Assembly: GCA_003978485.1 (NCBI GenBank)
Contig: QNZF01000026.1
Span: 1 to 37,312 of the forward strand
Direction: 5' to 3'
DNA length: 37,312 nt
From: Persephonella sp.
Lineage (GTDB): Bacteria > Aquificota > Aquificia > Aquificales > Hydrogenothermaceae
The notes under the pieces are model-generated. The model saw only the letters and a list, made by a program, of their open reading frames with translations, searched no databases and was not told where the DNA came from. The first letter of the stretch is position 1. Each line of letters starts with the position of its first letter. The translations under genes were made by a program, and so were the position numbers. This document shows positions 1 to 12,434 of this stretch, one piece after another.

Positions 1-131
1 TCATAATCATATCTTCTCTCCTTTCCAATTCTGATGGGTTTTAGCTTTCCTTCTTTTTCCCATCTTCTTAATGTGCTAACAGATACTCCCAGTATTTGTG
101 ATGCTTCGCCAATTCTTAATAACTTCTTCAT
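1..131 (-). CDS. N-terminus of IS607-family serine recombinase/transposase (MerR-like HTH domain), runs off left edge
   Basis: Reverse complement from ATG at 131 reads MKKLLRIGEASQILGVSVSTLRRWEKEGKLKPIRIGKERRYDY..., the characteristic HTH start of IS607 TnpA resolvases. Catalytic domain lies outside the window. Confidence 0.75.
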   Translation of the reverse strand, partial: MKKLLRIGEASQILGVSVSTLRRWEKEGKLKPIRIGKERRYDY

Positions 132-366
132 ACTTATAATTATAGATAGGTATGATTAGAAAATCAAGGTGCTGTTATCAACCCCATTATTTCACTTGTC
201 ATATATGATATTAAAAATAATAAATCCAATTTCCTTTTTAAGTCCCTATGCATATTTATTGACAAATGGAATGGGGGCTATAAATAGCTTTATCTCATAG
301 CCTTTTAATAAGGTATGAAATTAGCTAATTGTCTTATAGATATAGTTTTTGATTTAATTAAGGAAA

Positions 367-422
367 AGATAGGATTATAATTTTTAGTGTATTTTTTACT
401 ATATCTATCCTATCTATTTTTT
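367..422 (+). other. Terminator-like inverted repeat in the region upstream of tgt
   Basis: AGATAGGAT (367-375) and ATCCTATCT (407-415), perfect 9-bp arms, followed by ATTTTTTG. Confidence 0.35.
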
Positions 423-440
423 GCTGATTACAGTTAAGGC

Positions 441-464
441 TTAATCCTTTATAAAAAGGATTAA
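441..464 (+). other. 10-bp perfect hairpin upstream of tgt
   Basis: TTAATCCTTT-ATAA-AAAGGATTAA. Confidence 0.55.
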
Positions 465-550
465 AACTGTCAATTTAAAATGAATTTATGCTAGTTAAAA
501 AAGTTTAAAGAAAATAAATATAATATTTAACTTAGATTAATCCTTGATGA

Positions 551-1705
<1,155 letters not shown>

Positions 1706-1707
1706 TT

Positions 1708-2343
1708 ATGAAAAAAATTCCTTTTTTAGAAGGTATTAAAGAATTTAAAAATCTTCATTTTAGAGAAAATGAAATCTTATTTAAAGAGTTAGTGGACAAA
1801 GGACAAAATCCTAAGGCTTTGTTTATAGGCTGTTCTGACAGTAGAATTATACCCACTCTTATAACCAATTCTAAACCGGGTGATTTGTTTGTTATTAGAA
1901 ATATTGGAAATATGGTTCCACCTTTTAAACCTGATAATGATTTTCATGGTACAGCGGCGGCAATAGAGTATGCAGTTTCTATATTAAATGTGGAGGATAT
2001 TATCGTTTGTGGACATTCAAATTGTGGAATGTGTAGAGCTTTATATGAGGAGGATAAAATCCAAGGTATTGAATTAATTCACGTAAAGAATTGGTTAAGA
2101 TTAGGTAAGGATGTAAAAGAAACAGTCTTAAAAATTTATAAAAATAATCCAGATATAAATATTTACGAATTAACGGAAAAAATTAATATATTGTATCAAC
2201 TTAAAAATCTTTTAACCTATCCAAAAATAAAGGAAAAGGTTGAAAGCGGTGAATTAAGACTTCACGGCTGGTATTATAAAATAGAAACGGGAGAGATAGA
2301 GTTTTACAATTCAGATACTAACAGTTTTGAATTGGTTCTGTAA
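1708..2343 (+). CDS. Beta-class carbonic anhydrase
   Basis: CSDSR and HSNCGMC zinc-site motifs. Confidence 0.93.
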   Translation: MKKIPFLEGIKEFKNLHFRENEILFKELVDKGQNPKALFIGCSDSRIIPTLITNSKPGDLFVIRNIGNMVPPFKPDNDFHGTAAAIEYAVSILNVEDIIVCGHSNCGMCRALYEEDKIQGIELIHVKNWLRLGKDVKETVLKIYKNNPDINIYELTEKINILYQLKNLLTYPKIKEKVESGELRLHGWYYKIETGEIEFYNSDTNSFELVL

Positions 2344-2347
2344 TCTT

Positions 2348-3934
2348 TTAATCTTTTTTATTTTTATACAAAAACAGGAGTAAAAATATTATTCCTAATA
2401 CAAAAATAATATTTCCTATCTTTTCTCTATCCGCTACATAAAACAAAGCTGATGACATAAAAAAACCTACGGAAAGAATTGAATAACTTAATTTTTTTAT
2501 TTGATTGGAGATAAACTCCAAATGGTCTTCCAACTCTTTAAAAACTATGCTAAACGTTAATCTTTCCCTTATTAATTGTCTGTAAATATCTTCAGTTTTA
2601 AAAATAAGATTGTAGTATAACTCTAAAGCTGTCCTACTTTCCTTTAATTTTTCCTTTAATAAATCACCTATAGATTTTTTTATAAAAATCTGTAATCTTT
2701 CCGTTGGATTGAAACTACTGTCTAAAACTCTAACTGTTCCTTCCAAATTTATTGCTGTTTTTCCTAAGTATGCTATTCCTACAGGCAATCTTAATTTATT
2801 TTCCCTGACTATCTCTATAACTTCTAAAACCATTTCCTTTAGATTTATATCTTCCAATCTTTTGTTGTAATACTTTTCAATGAAAACTTCTATATCCTTT
2901 TGTAAACCCTCTATATCTGTTTTAGGTGTTAACATATTAAGCTTTTCATAAAACTGCATAGCCAAATTTAAATCAAATGTTAGAACTGCAGTTATATAAT
3001 CGTTGAAAGCTGACCTTTCTTTAGGTGTTAATCTTGCAACCATACCGAAATCTAATAAGCATATCTTTTTATTTTTTAATATCATAATATTCCCCGGATG
3101 TGGGTCTGCGTGGTAAAAACCATCTTTAAAAACCATTTTAAAAAATGCGTCTGTAAGTTTTATAGCTATATCTTTTGTATTTATACCTAGTTCTTTTAAT
3201 TTTTCCGTATCGGACACTTTTACACCTTCAACAAATTCCATAACTAATATTTCTTTAGTGGATATATCATCGTAAACCTTTGGAATACAAAAGTAAGGAT
3301 GATTTTTAAAGTTATTTCTAAATATCTTTATATTCTGTGCCTCAATACTAAAATCTGCTTCCTTTAAGGTTGTCTTTTTAAATTGATTAATAACACCTTT
3401 AAGATTTAACTCTTTAACAGTTTTTGAATGTTTCTCTAAAAAGTTAATTATTCCTATTAAAAGTTGTGTGTCTAGATTTATTAACTCTTCTAAATTTGGT
3501 CTTTTAATCTTTATAGCAACCTTTTCTCCAGTTTTTAAGTAGCCTATATGAACCTGTGATATTGAAGCGGAAGCTATAGGTTCTCTATCTATATACAAAA
3601 ATATCTCATTTAGTCTATCCCCATAATTTCTGTGTAAAATCTCTTTAATCTTTTCATAAGGAACTGGAGGCACTTTATCTTGAAGTTTTATTAATTCTTG
3701 AATAATCTCAGATGGGACTATATCAGGTCTAGTGCTTAAAACCTGCCCAAGTTTTATAAATGATGCTCCAAGTTTCTCTAAAGCTTCCCTTATCTTTTGA
3801 GGTTTAACGCTTTCATCAACCTCTATTCCAAATAAAAGCTTAAAATACTCATAAATATTGTAAAAGCCTAAAGAGATTAAAGTTGTTGATATATCTTTAG
3901 CCCTTTTATAAAGTTTTAACTTCCTTTTTAACAT
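2348..3934 (-). CDS. UbiB/AarF/ABC1-family atypical kinase
   Basis: LGASFIKLGQVLSTRPDIVP, KIKRPN, HADPHPGNI motifs; C-terminal hydrophobic segments. Confidence 0.9.
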   Translation of the reverse strand: MLKRKLKLYKRAKDISTTLISLGFYNIYEYFKLLFGIEVDESVKPQKIREALEKLGASFIKLGQVLSTRPDIVPSEIIQELIKLQDKVPPVPYEKIKEILHRNYGDRLNEIFLYIDREPIASASISQVHIGYLKTGEKVAIKIKRPNLEELINLDTQLLIGIINFLEKHSKTVKELNLKGVINQFKKTTLKEADFSIEAQNIKIFRNNFKNHPYFCIPKVYDDISTKEILVMEFVEGVKVSDTEKLKELGINTKDIAIKLTDAFFKMVFKDGFYHADPHPGNIMILKNKKICLLDFGMVARLTPKERSAFNDYITAVLTFDLNLAMQFYEKLNMLTPKTDIEGLQKDIEVFIEKYYNKRLEDINLKEMVLEVIEIVRENKLRLPVGIAYLGKTAINLEGTVRVLDSSFNPTERLQIFIKKSIGDLLKEKLKESRTALELYYNLIFKTEDIYRQLIRERLTFSIVFKELEDHLEFISNQIKKLSYSILSVGFFMSSALFYVADREKIGNIIFVLGIIFLLLFLYKNKKD

Positions 3935-4909
3935 CTAATACCTTCTGTTTAATTCCCAATTCCAAGCAGTTTTAACAATTGTTTCTAAGTTATCATATTT
4001 AGGTTTCCAATTAAGTTTTTTCTTTAACTTTTTACTGTCTGCTACTAAAACAGGTGGGTCTCCTTCCCTTCTATCATCCTCTATAACCTTAAAATCTTTG
4101 CCTGTTACTCTTTTTGCAGTCTCTATAACTTCCCTAACAGAATAACCGTATCCATAGCCACAGTTAAAAATATCGCTTTTGCCACTGTCCAACAGATACT
4201 CCATAGCCAGTATATGTGCTTCTGCTAAATCGTTTACGTGGATGTAATCCCTTATACAAGTTCCATCATCAGTCGGATAATCTGTTCCAAATATCTTTAT
4301 AGCTTCCCTTTCTCCCTTTGCAGTTTGAAGTATTAAAGGAATGAGATGTGTTTCAGGATTGTGGTTTTCCCCTATCCTACCTGAAGGGTCTGCCCCTGCG
4401 GCGTTAAAGTATCTTAAAGATACATAATTAAAGTTATAAGCTTTGTTAAAATCTTCCAATGCCTTTTCAACTGTTGCCTTTGTTTTTCCGTAAGGATTTA
4501 TAGGTTTAATAGGATGTTCTTCAGGAATAGGTATTTTTACAGGATTTCCATAAACTGCCGCTGTAGAAGAGAATATAAAATTTTTAATATTATTTTTAAT
4601 TAAAACTTCCAGAAGATTTAGACTGTTTATTACATTATTTTTATAAAAACTTAAAGGATTTTTTACGGAAATTCCTACTTCAATATAGGCAGAAAAATGT
4701 ATAACCACTTCAGGTTTAAAACTAGATACTATATCTTCCATTAAATCTTTATCTCCTACATCTCCAACAACTAAATCTCCGTATAAAACCGCTTCTTTGT
4801 GTCCATTTGATAGATTATCAACTGTTAATACTTGATAGCCTTTTTCTCCCAAAGCTTTTACAGTATGACTGCCTATATATCCTGCTCCACCTGTTATTAA
4901 AACTCTCAT
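3935..4909 (-). CDS. galE: UDP-glucose 4-epimerase
   Basis: GGAGYIGSH, YGKTK, full-length GalE-like sequence. Confidence 0.92.
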   Translation of the reverse strand: MRVLITGGAGYIGSHTVKALGEKGYQVLTVDNLSNGHKEAVLYGDLVVGDVGDKDLMEDIVSSFKPEVVIHFSAYIEVGISVKNPLSFYKNNVINSLNLLEVLIKNNIKNFIFSSTAAVYGNPVKIPIPEEHPIKPINPYGKTKATVEKALEDFNKAYNFNYVSLRYFNAAGADPSGRIGENHNPETHLIPLILQTAKGEREAIKIFGTDYPTDDGTCIRDYIHVNDLAEAHILAMEYLLDSGKSDIFNCGYGYGYSVREVIETAKRVTGKDFKVIEDDRREGDPPVLVADSKKLKKKLNWKPKYDNLETIVKTAWNWELNRRY

Positions 4910-5553
4910 TATTTAACTCCCATAAATTTTTGGCATTGAGGAATAACCCTAGCTTCAATATCAAACTCTAGAAGTTCCTTTTGCAAATCTAAAGCTTTTT
5001 TTATAAAAATTTTCTTATTACTTTCAGGTTGTAAAATTAAAGGTCTCACTTTGTATAAATTTCTGTATTTTAGAATATCTTCAATTGATATGTATTTATC
5101 AACCACAAACTTAAACTCATTTATATACTTTATTAAAAATTTATTGATAATGTATTTAACTTCATACTTAGGAGAAACAACTAGATAGAATTTTGGATAT
5201 ATTTCCCTTAAGGCAATCTCTAAATCTTCATTAAAGATTGTTCCATTCGTTTCAATTATTAGATAATAACCTTCCTTATACAGATTTATTAATAAAAATG
5301 GTAAATTTGGGGTCAGAAATGGTTCTCCGCCAGTTATACAAACTTTTTTAGTTTTATATCTTTTTATTTCTTTTAAAATATCTTTTAATGATAATAATTT
5401 AAAGCTCTTATTATCATAGGAGTATGTAGTATCACACCATTCACACCTTAAATTACAACCTTCCAGTCTTATAAAAGTTGTTGGGTATCCTATAAAACTT
5501 CCTTCTCCTTCTATTGAGTTGAATATCTCTACTATCTTAAATTTATATTCCAT
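4909..5553 (-). CDS. queE: 7-carboxy-7-deazaguanine synthase (radical SAM)
   Basis: IFNSIEGEGSFIGYPTTFIRLEGCNLRCEWCDTTYS with CX3CX2C. Confidence 0.9.
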   Translation of the reverse strand: MEYKFKIVEIFNSIEGEGSFIGYPTTFIRLEGCNLRCEWCDTTYSYDNKSFKLLSLKDILKEIKRYKTKKVCITGGEPFLTPNLPFLLINLYKEGYYLIIETNGTIFNEDLEIALREIYPKFYLVVSPKYEVKYIINKFLIKYINEFKFVVDKYISIEDILKYRNLYKVRPLILQPESNKKIFIKKALDLQKELLEFDIEARVIPQCQKFMGVK

Positions 5554-5564
5554 TCTGTTATTTT

Positions 5565-5810
5565 TTATCCTCCGCCAACAGGTGGAATAAAAGCTACAGT
5601 GTCATAATCATTTAAAATTATATCTTCCTGAACATAACTTTCGTTAACCGCTATCATACTTTTATCTAGAATATCCTTAATCTCAGGATATTTATTAATT
5701 AGTAATTTTTTTAAATCTTTTATACTATTTCCTTCTTTTATATCTATATACTCATAACTTTTTTTAACTTTATCCTTTAAAGAAGCAAAGTACAATATTT
5801 TAACCTTCAA
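5565..5810 (-). CDS. moaD: MoaD-like ubiquitin-fold sulfur carrier
   Basis: 81 aa, ends in VAFIPPVGGG. Confidence 0.85.
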   Translation of the reverse strand: MKVKILYFASLKDKVKKSYEYIDIKEGNSIKDLKKLLINKYPEIKDILDKSMIAVNESYVQEDIILNDYDTVAFIPPVGGG

Positions 5811-6465
5811 ACTTAATCTCCCATTCAGTTATTAAATGGCTTCCCCTTATAAAGTGGGCTCTCAACTTAAGTTTAACCACATCTTCCAATGATTTAAAAC
5901 CTTCACCACCTACTAAAGTAGGAGTATCCACTCCACCTACTATAAATGGCATATGTATAATCCTAATTTCATCAACTAAACCTGTCTTTAATAAATTCCA
6001 GTTTAAAGTTGAGCCACCTTCAACCATTAAAGATTTAATACCTTTATCATATAGGATGGACATCATCTTTATCAGGTCTATTTCTTCCTCACCACATATT
6101 ATAACTTCCGCCTTTTCCTTTAACTGTTCTATTTTATCCTTAGGAGCTCTCTCTGTTGTTATTATTATCGTAGGAGCATCTTTTTTTAATATATTAGCAT
6201 CTAAAGGTATATTTGCCGATTTTGTAGGTATTATTCTAATTGGGTTTTTTCCAACTACATGCCTAACTGTAAGATACGGATTATCAGTTCTTATAGTTTC
6301 TGCACCAACCATAATACCGTCAACTTTAGCTCTTATCTGATGTAAATATCTGGTAGCCTCCTCATCCATAAACTTCATTATTTCTTTAGATGAAAAACCT
6401 TTTCTTAAAGTTAATTTACCATCAACAGTTACTTCCGACACAATAATCGTGTAAGGACGATGCAT
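5800..6465 (-). CDS. 2,5-diamino-6-ribosylamino-pyrimidinone 5'-phosphate reductase, RibD C-terminal domain family (archaeal/fungal type)
   Basis: VDGKLTL, VGAETIRTDNPYLTVR, VEGGSTLNWNLL; no deaminase domain. Confidence 0.8.
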   Translation of the reverse strand: MHRPYTIIVSEVTVDGKLTLRKGFSSKEIMKFMDEEATRYLHQIRAKVDGIMVGAETIRTDNPYLTVRHVVGKNPIRIIPTKSANIPLDANILKKDAPTIIITTERAPKDKIEQLKEKAEVIICGEEEIDLIKMMSILYDKGIKSLMVEGGSTLNWNLLKTGLVDEIRIIHMPFIVGGVDTPTLVGGEGFKSLEDVVKLKLRAHFIRGSHLITEWEIKFEG

Positions 6466-6628
6466 AATTCTCTCCTTTATCCTTTAATTCTTAAAAGTAT
6501 TATACATTTTTTGAACTTTTTAAATTTGTATATTAATCATAACTTTAACATTAAAGAAAAACTTTTAAGATGTTTCAATTCCTGTTATACTTTAAATCTT
6601 AAAAAAATTTTAAGGAGGTAGAGATTAT

Positions 6629-6829
6629 ATGGCAGTAGTTGTTGTTCAAGAAGGAGAAAGTTTTGAAAAAGCTTTAAAAAGATTTAAAAAATTATGTGAA
6701 AAGGAAGGTATATTAACTGAAATGAAAAGAAGGGAATATTATGAGAAACCTTCTCAAAAGAGAAAGAGAAAACAAAGGGCTGCAAGAAAGAGATTAATAA
6801 AGGCTTTAAAGAAAAAAGGTTTACTATAA
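6629..6829 (+). CDS. rpsU: 30S ribosomal protein S21
   Basis: 66 aa basic protein, canonical S21 sequence, strong AAGGAGG Shine-Dalgarno. Confidence 0.95.
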   Translation: MAVVVVQEGESFEKALKRFKKLCEKEGILTEMKRREYYEKPSQKRKRKQRAARKRLIKALKKKGLL

Positions 6830-6948
6830 ATTGTTTTCTTCTTTCCTTTTTAAAAAGTAAAAGTCAATAAATACTTGAACAAAAAAAGAATTTTCAGAAA
6901 CTATTTACCAAAGCGTGTAAAAATTTCCGTAAGTGATTTTAAAAATAT

Positions 6949-7986
<1,038 letters not shown>

Positions 7987-8045
7987 CTAAAAAAATATAT
8001 GTTTTTTAAACTAAATTTTCAATAAAAGGAAAAGTAGAAAGGGAA

Positions 8046-9329
8046 TTAAATTATTTTGAAAACATCCTCTATTTTATTTAATGTTTCTCCAATATCCTCC
8101 TTAGAATGTGCAGTACTTAAGAACCAAGCCTCAAACTGTGATGCAGGTAGATATATACCTCTCTTTAACAACTCTCTAAAAAATTTTGCGAACATTTCCA
8201 AATCGCTTGATTTTGCATCTGTAAAGTTTTTAACTTCTCTATCTGTGAAGAATAAAGTTATCATAGAACCAACTCTGTTAACTCTACCTTTTATACCGTA
8301 CTTCTCAATTAAAAAGTTAATACCATCTTCTAGCTCTTTTCCCTTTCTGTCTAAATCATCGTATGGGTTTGTTTCTTTCAATATTTCTAACTGTTTTAAT
8401 CCTGCCACCATAGCCAACGGATTACCTGAAAGTGTACCAGCCTGATAAACAGGTCCAACAGGTGCAACCTTTTCCATTATCTCCCTTTTTCCTCCGTAAG
8501 CTCCCACAGGTAAACCACCACCTATAACTTTTCCTAAGGTAGTTAAGTCAGGTTCTATTCCGTATAACTCTTGTGCTCCTCCGTATGCAAGCCTAAAACC
8601 TGTCATAACTTCATCCCATATTAACAATGCTCCATACTCTTTAGTTATCTCTCTTAATCTCTGGTGGAACTCTTTAGAAGGGGCTATAACTCCCATATTA
8701 CCTGCCACAGGCTCTATAATTACACCTGCAATATCATTTCCATACTTTTTAAAGGTTTCTTCAACCTTTTCAATATCGTTGTAAGGTAAGACAATAGTTA
8801 GCTCCGCTATCTCCTCAGGTATTCCCGGTGTTCCCGGAATTCCAAATGTTGCAACTCCAGAACCTGCAGAAACAAGTAAACTATCTACATGACCGTGATA
8901 ACATCCGTCAAATTTAACTATCTTTTTTTTACCTGTAAATCCTCTAGCCAATCGTATAGCTGACATTGTAGCTTCTGTACCAGAATTAACAAATCTCACC
9001 ATCTCTATTGATGGAACAGCTTTAACAACAGCTTTTGCCATTTCTACTTCAATCTCGGTAGGTGCTCCAAAACTTGTTCCATAGTTTGATATTTCTTTTA
9101 TTCCATTTATTATCTGGTCGTTTGCGTGTCCTAAAATAAGCGGTCCCCAAGACAAAACATAATCTATATAACTGTTGCCATCCACATCCCAAATTCTACT
9201 TCCCTTCCCCCTATCAATAAATAGAGGCTCTGCATTAACAGATTTAAACGCCCTAACAGGTGAATTAACACCACCAACTAAATATTTTTGAGCTTCTTCA
9301 AATAACTTCCTAGATTTATCAACTTTCAT
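8046..9329 (-). CDS. hemL: Glutamate-1-semialdehyde 2,1-aminomutase
   Basis: [40 protein letters not shown]. Confidence 0.96.
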   Translation of the reverse strand: MKVDKSRKLFEEAQKYLVGGVNSPVRAFKSVNAEPLFIDRGKGSRIWDVDGNSYIDYVLSWGPLILGHANDQIINGIKEISNYGTSFGAPTEIEVEMAKAVVKAVPSIEMVRFVNSGTEATMSAIRLARGFTGKKKIVKFDGCYHGHVDSLLVSAGSGVATFGIPGTPGIPEEIAELTIVLPYNDIEKVEETFKKYGNDIAGVIIEPVAGNMGVIAPSKEFHQRLREITKEYGALLIWDEVMTGFRLAYGGAQELYGIEPDLTTLGKVIGGGLPVGAYGGKREIMEKVAPVGPVYQAGTLSGNPLAMVAGLKQLEILKETNPYDDLDRKGKELEDGINFLIEKYGIKGRVNRVGSMITLFFTDREVKNFTDAKSSDLEMFAKFFRELLKRGIYLPASQFEAWFLSTAHSKEDIGETLNKIEDVFKII

Positions 9330-9638
9330 AAAACTACCTCTACAGTATTAAATTTTTATTTATTTTAACCTTAAAAATGGATTAAAAGCAGTTGATAATA
9401 CTAAAACTGGCTTGAAATATTGATTTGAAACATTAGTTGCCAATTGCAGTCATATTAATTTAGTCAAATAAACTCTTAATCCATTTCCGTATTAGAACCA
9501 ATCTGTTTCGGTATGGTTTCCGTTCTACCAGATATTTATCAAGCTAAATTGTTTTGTAATTCCTAATAATTTTTTAATCAAATGAAAGATATGCACGATT
9601 AAGGAATGAAAGGATAGATTTATAACTATAAAGCGATT

Positions 9639-10046
9639 TTAAATCTCTCTCTTTGTTTCTACTATATACTTTTCTAAGCCTAACTCTCTACAAATATCTA
9701 TGACATCAACAACTTTTTGAAATTTAATATCCTTATCTGCCCTTAAGACTATAATATTATCCTTTTTTGATTTAACCTTTTTTCCCAATACATCTTTTAA
9801 TTTTTTCAAATCAACCTTTTCATTATTAACAAATATTCCAGACTTAGTTATGGAAACGATTAACTGATTAGGTTTATTTTGTATATCCTCACCAGTTTTC
9901 GCTTCAGGAAGATTTAAAGGAATTTTCTTTTCAACAATAAAAGTGGCAGTAGCCATAAAAATAATTAAAATTACTAAAATTATATCAACAAAAGGTGTCA
10001 TATTAATTTCAGATATTTCCTTTTCATTCTCATCTATAAGTTTCAA
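9639..10046 (-). CDS. exbD: ExbD/TolR-family biopolymer transport protein
   Basis: EISEINMTPFVDIILVILIIFM TM motif. Confidence 0.92.
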   Translation of the reverse strand: MKLIDENEKEISEINMTPFVDIILVILIIFMATATFIVEKKIPLNLPEAKTGEDIQNKPNQLIVSITKSGIFVNNEKVDLKKLKDVLGKKVKSKKDNIIVLRADKDIKFQKVVDVIDICRELGLEKYIVETKREI

Positions 10047-10120
10047 CTTTCCAATCCTTTAAAAGATTTATATTAGCCTAATTATAATAAGATTGAAAAA
10101 AATTATTAATAAAAAAATTT

Positions 10121-10696
10121 TTATTTTTGAGAAATACTTTTTATAAACTCCTGTAAATCTTCCGATGATGGTGGATTTTGTGTATCCCATATATAAAGTG
10201 GTATGTTAGCACTTTTTAATACTTTTTCTTTTTTTTCTAAAACTTTTTCATCTGTATTTTTATCCAATTCTAAAACAACTATAACAGAAAAGTCCCTTTT
10301 ACAGATAACAAAATCTGCCACCAGTTTACTAATTTTTCCTTTTAACAACTGTTTATTAAAACCTTCCTTTACATCTAAAAAACTTGAGTATGGAACTTTA
10401 GAAAGAATATTAAAGAAGGGTAATTCTTCTAAAAGTTTATAGTAAACTTCTGTTTCCGTCTCGGTTAACAGCTTTTTAGGTAAATAAGGATATTCCTTTT
10501 TTTGAGCTAACTTTTTTAATTTTTTTTCAGTTTTTATCTCTTCCAATAAATCTTCATTTTTTATTAAATCTGATACTTTTTTTCTTTTTTTAGAATAAAG
10601 GAATATATAAAGAATAAGTATAAATGAACCGAGAACTGCCAAAACAAAAATTATAAGATTGTAGTCTATAGCAATACTAAATGTAGCCGTTTCCAT
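10121..10696 (-). CDS. N-terminally membrane-anchored DUF2726-like protein
   Basis: Single N-terminal TM, then KLLTETETEVYYKLLEEL...VADFVICKRDFSVIVVLELD, resembling DUF2726. Confidence 0.7.
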   Translation of the reverse strand: METATFSIAIDYNLIIFVLAVLGSFILILYIFLYSKKRKKVSDLIKNEDLLEEIKTEKKLKKLAQKKEYPYLPKKLLTETETEVYYKLLEELPFFNILSKVPYSSFLDVKEGFNKQLLKGKISKLVADFVICKRDFSVIVVLELDKNTDEKVLEKKEKVLKSANIPLYIWDTQNPPSSEDLQEFIKSISQK

Positions 10697-10773
10697 TTAA
10701 CTGACAAACTCCTTTTTAATAAAATTAAGAGTATAATTATATATTATCTAACTTAGTTGTTATATCAACTAAA

Positions 10774-12090
10774 TCAGTCTAAAACTTCCCCAACTGTATC
10801 TGTTATATCAACAACATCTTTTATTCTAACTTTAACAAAATCACCAACTTTAACAGGTTCAACAGTTTCAATATATGTTATACCGTCTATTTCATAAGCA
10901 CTTCTATAACTTCTACCTACAGGTAAACTTTCCCATTCTTCAGAGAAGCCATCTACCAAAATCTCAAACTCTTTTCCTATGAGTTCCCGATTTTTTTCTT
11001 CTGTAATTTTTTCCTGAATTTCAAGTATTTCATTCTTTCTTCTAACTTTTTCATCTTTACTAATTTTATCTTCAAACATACTATATGCAGGTGTACCTTC
11101 CTCGTGAGAATACTCAAAAACTCCCAACCAATCAAATTTGGCAGATTTTATAAAACTTTTTAAGTGGTTAAAATCTTCATCCGTTTCAGAAGGAAATCCT
11201 ACTATAACTGATGTTCTTATGGCTAATTCAGGTATATATTTCTCCCTCCAATTAAGAATTTTTTCTATTTTAGACCTTCTGTATCCCCTTTGCATATCCT
11301 TTAAAATCTTATCCTCACTGTGTTGAATAGGCATTTCTATATACTTAACTACCTTTTCCCTGTTCGCTAACTCTTTTATAAAATCTTCATTTACCGTTGA
11401 AGGATAAAGATAATAAAGCCTTATCCACTTTATTCCTTCTATCTTTTCCAATTCATCTATAAGCTTCCATAACATAGATTTACCGTAAATATCTATACCG
11501 TAATAACTAGTGTCTTGAGATATTATATTTAGCTCCTTAACTCCCAAATCAGCTAAATATTTAGCCTCATCTACCAAACTTTCTACAGTTCTACTTCTAT
11601 GTTTACCTCTTATATTTGGAATTGCACAAAAACTACATATATGGTCACAACCTTCAGATATTTTTAAGTAAGCAGTATGTTTAGGAGTTGATAAAATTCT
11701 CAAATTGTAAAGATTTTCTATCTTTGAAGGGTTTAATCCTAACTTCTCAGGTATTTTTAACTCTTCCTTTAAAGGTATAAAGAAATCTACTTCAGGAATT
11801 TCTTTTTCTAAAACTTTTTTATATCTTTCCACTAAACAACCGGTAACCACTATCTTTTTATCAGGATACTTCTTTTTTAACTCTAGAACATTAAAGATAG
11901 TGTCTATACTCTCTTCCTTTGCAGGTTCTATAAATCCACAGGTATTAACAATAATGACATCCGAATTTTCTAAATTGTTGCTAAACTCAACATCTGATTT
12001 TTTTAACTTTCCCAAGATTAGCTCTGTATCAACTAGATTTTTTGGACAACCTAGACTGATAACACCAACCTTCAGTTTTTTATTTCCCAT
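10774..12090 (-). CDS. rimO: Ribosomal protein S12 methylthiotransferase
   Basis: GCPKNLVDTE, CDHICSFCAIPNIRGKHRSR. Confidence 0.95.
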   Translation of the reverse strand: MGNKKLKVGVISLGCPKNLVDTELILGKLKKSDVEFSNNLENSDVIIVNTCGFIEPAKEESIDTIFNVLELKKKYPDKKIVVTGCLVERYKKVLEKEIPEVDFFIPLKEELKIPEKLGLNPSKIENLYNLRILSTPKHTAYLKISEGCDHICSFCAIPNIRGKHRSRTVESLVDEAKYLADLGVKELNIISQDTSYYGIDIYGKSMLWKLIDELEKIEGIKWIRLYYLYPSTVNEDFIKELANREKVVKYIEMPIQHSEDKILKDMQRGYRRSKIEKILNWREKYIPELAIRTSVIVGFPSETDEDFNHLKSFIKSAKFDWLGVFEYSHEEGTPAYSMFEDKISKDEKVRRKNEILEIQEKITEEKNRELIGKEFEILVDGFSEEWESLPVGRSYRSAYEIDGITYIETVEPVKVGDFVKVRIKDVVDITDTVGEVLD

Positions 12091-12115
12091 TAAATTCTCC
12101 CATTTATAAATTTTG

Positions 12116-12385
12116 TTAATGACCGAATAGATGTGCTAAACCAATCATAACAACTTTATACACAAATATAACTACCGTTGTAAAAAAACTAACATTTAAG
12201 GCTATCAGGAATAATACAAAACGAGACCGTCTCTCCTCAGGGGGTTTCTTCTTATCTTTCATTAAAAGAACCACATAGGTTAACACTCCTGCACCAAGAA
12301 TTATAAATGATAAAAGGATTATATCTGATGCGTGAATATCTGCAACTTGTGCTAAAACTTTGTCAACAGATGAGTATGAAGCCAT
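12116..12385 (-). CDS. Small membrane protein of unknown function (two predicted TM segments)
   Basis: 89 aa with two hydrophobic stretches separated by a charged loop KDKKKPPEERRSR. Confidence 0.6.
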   Translation of the reverse strand: MASYSSVDKVLAQVADIHASDIILLSFIILGAGVLTYVVLLMKDKKKPPEERRSRFVLFLIALNVSFFTTVVIFVYKVVMIGLAHLFGH

Positions 12386-12434
12386 TTTTGTCCTCTAAAA
12401 ATTTTGTTTATAAAGTTAATTTATACTAACTCTT

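Noticed and set aside
468-480. TGTCAATTYAAAA recurring at 468, 21008 and 25743
   Set aside because: Short AT-rich motif that may be -35-like promoter sequence or chance in this composition; needs genome-wide counts.
6056-6340. 94-aa plus-strand ORF inside the riboflavin reductase gene
   Set aside because: Entirely antisense to a recognised CDS, no family resemblance.
8056-8445. 129-aa ORF antisense to hemL, and similar antisense ORFs at 10203, 11138, 11900, 16904, 20256, 23694, 26620, 28893, 29330, 30513, 30747
   Set aside because: All lie mostly opposite well-supported genes and show no protein-family signal.
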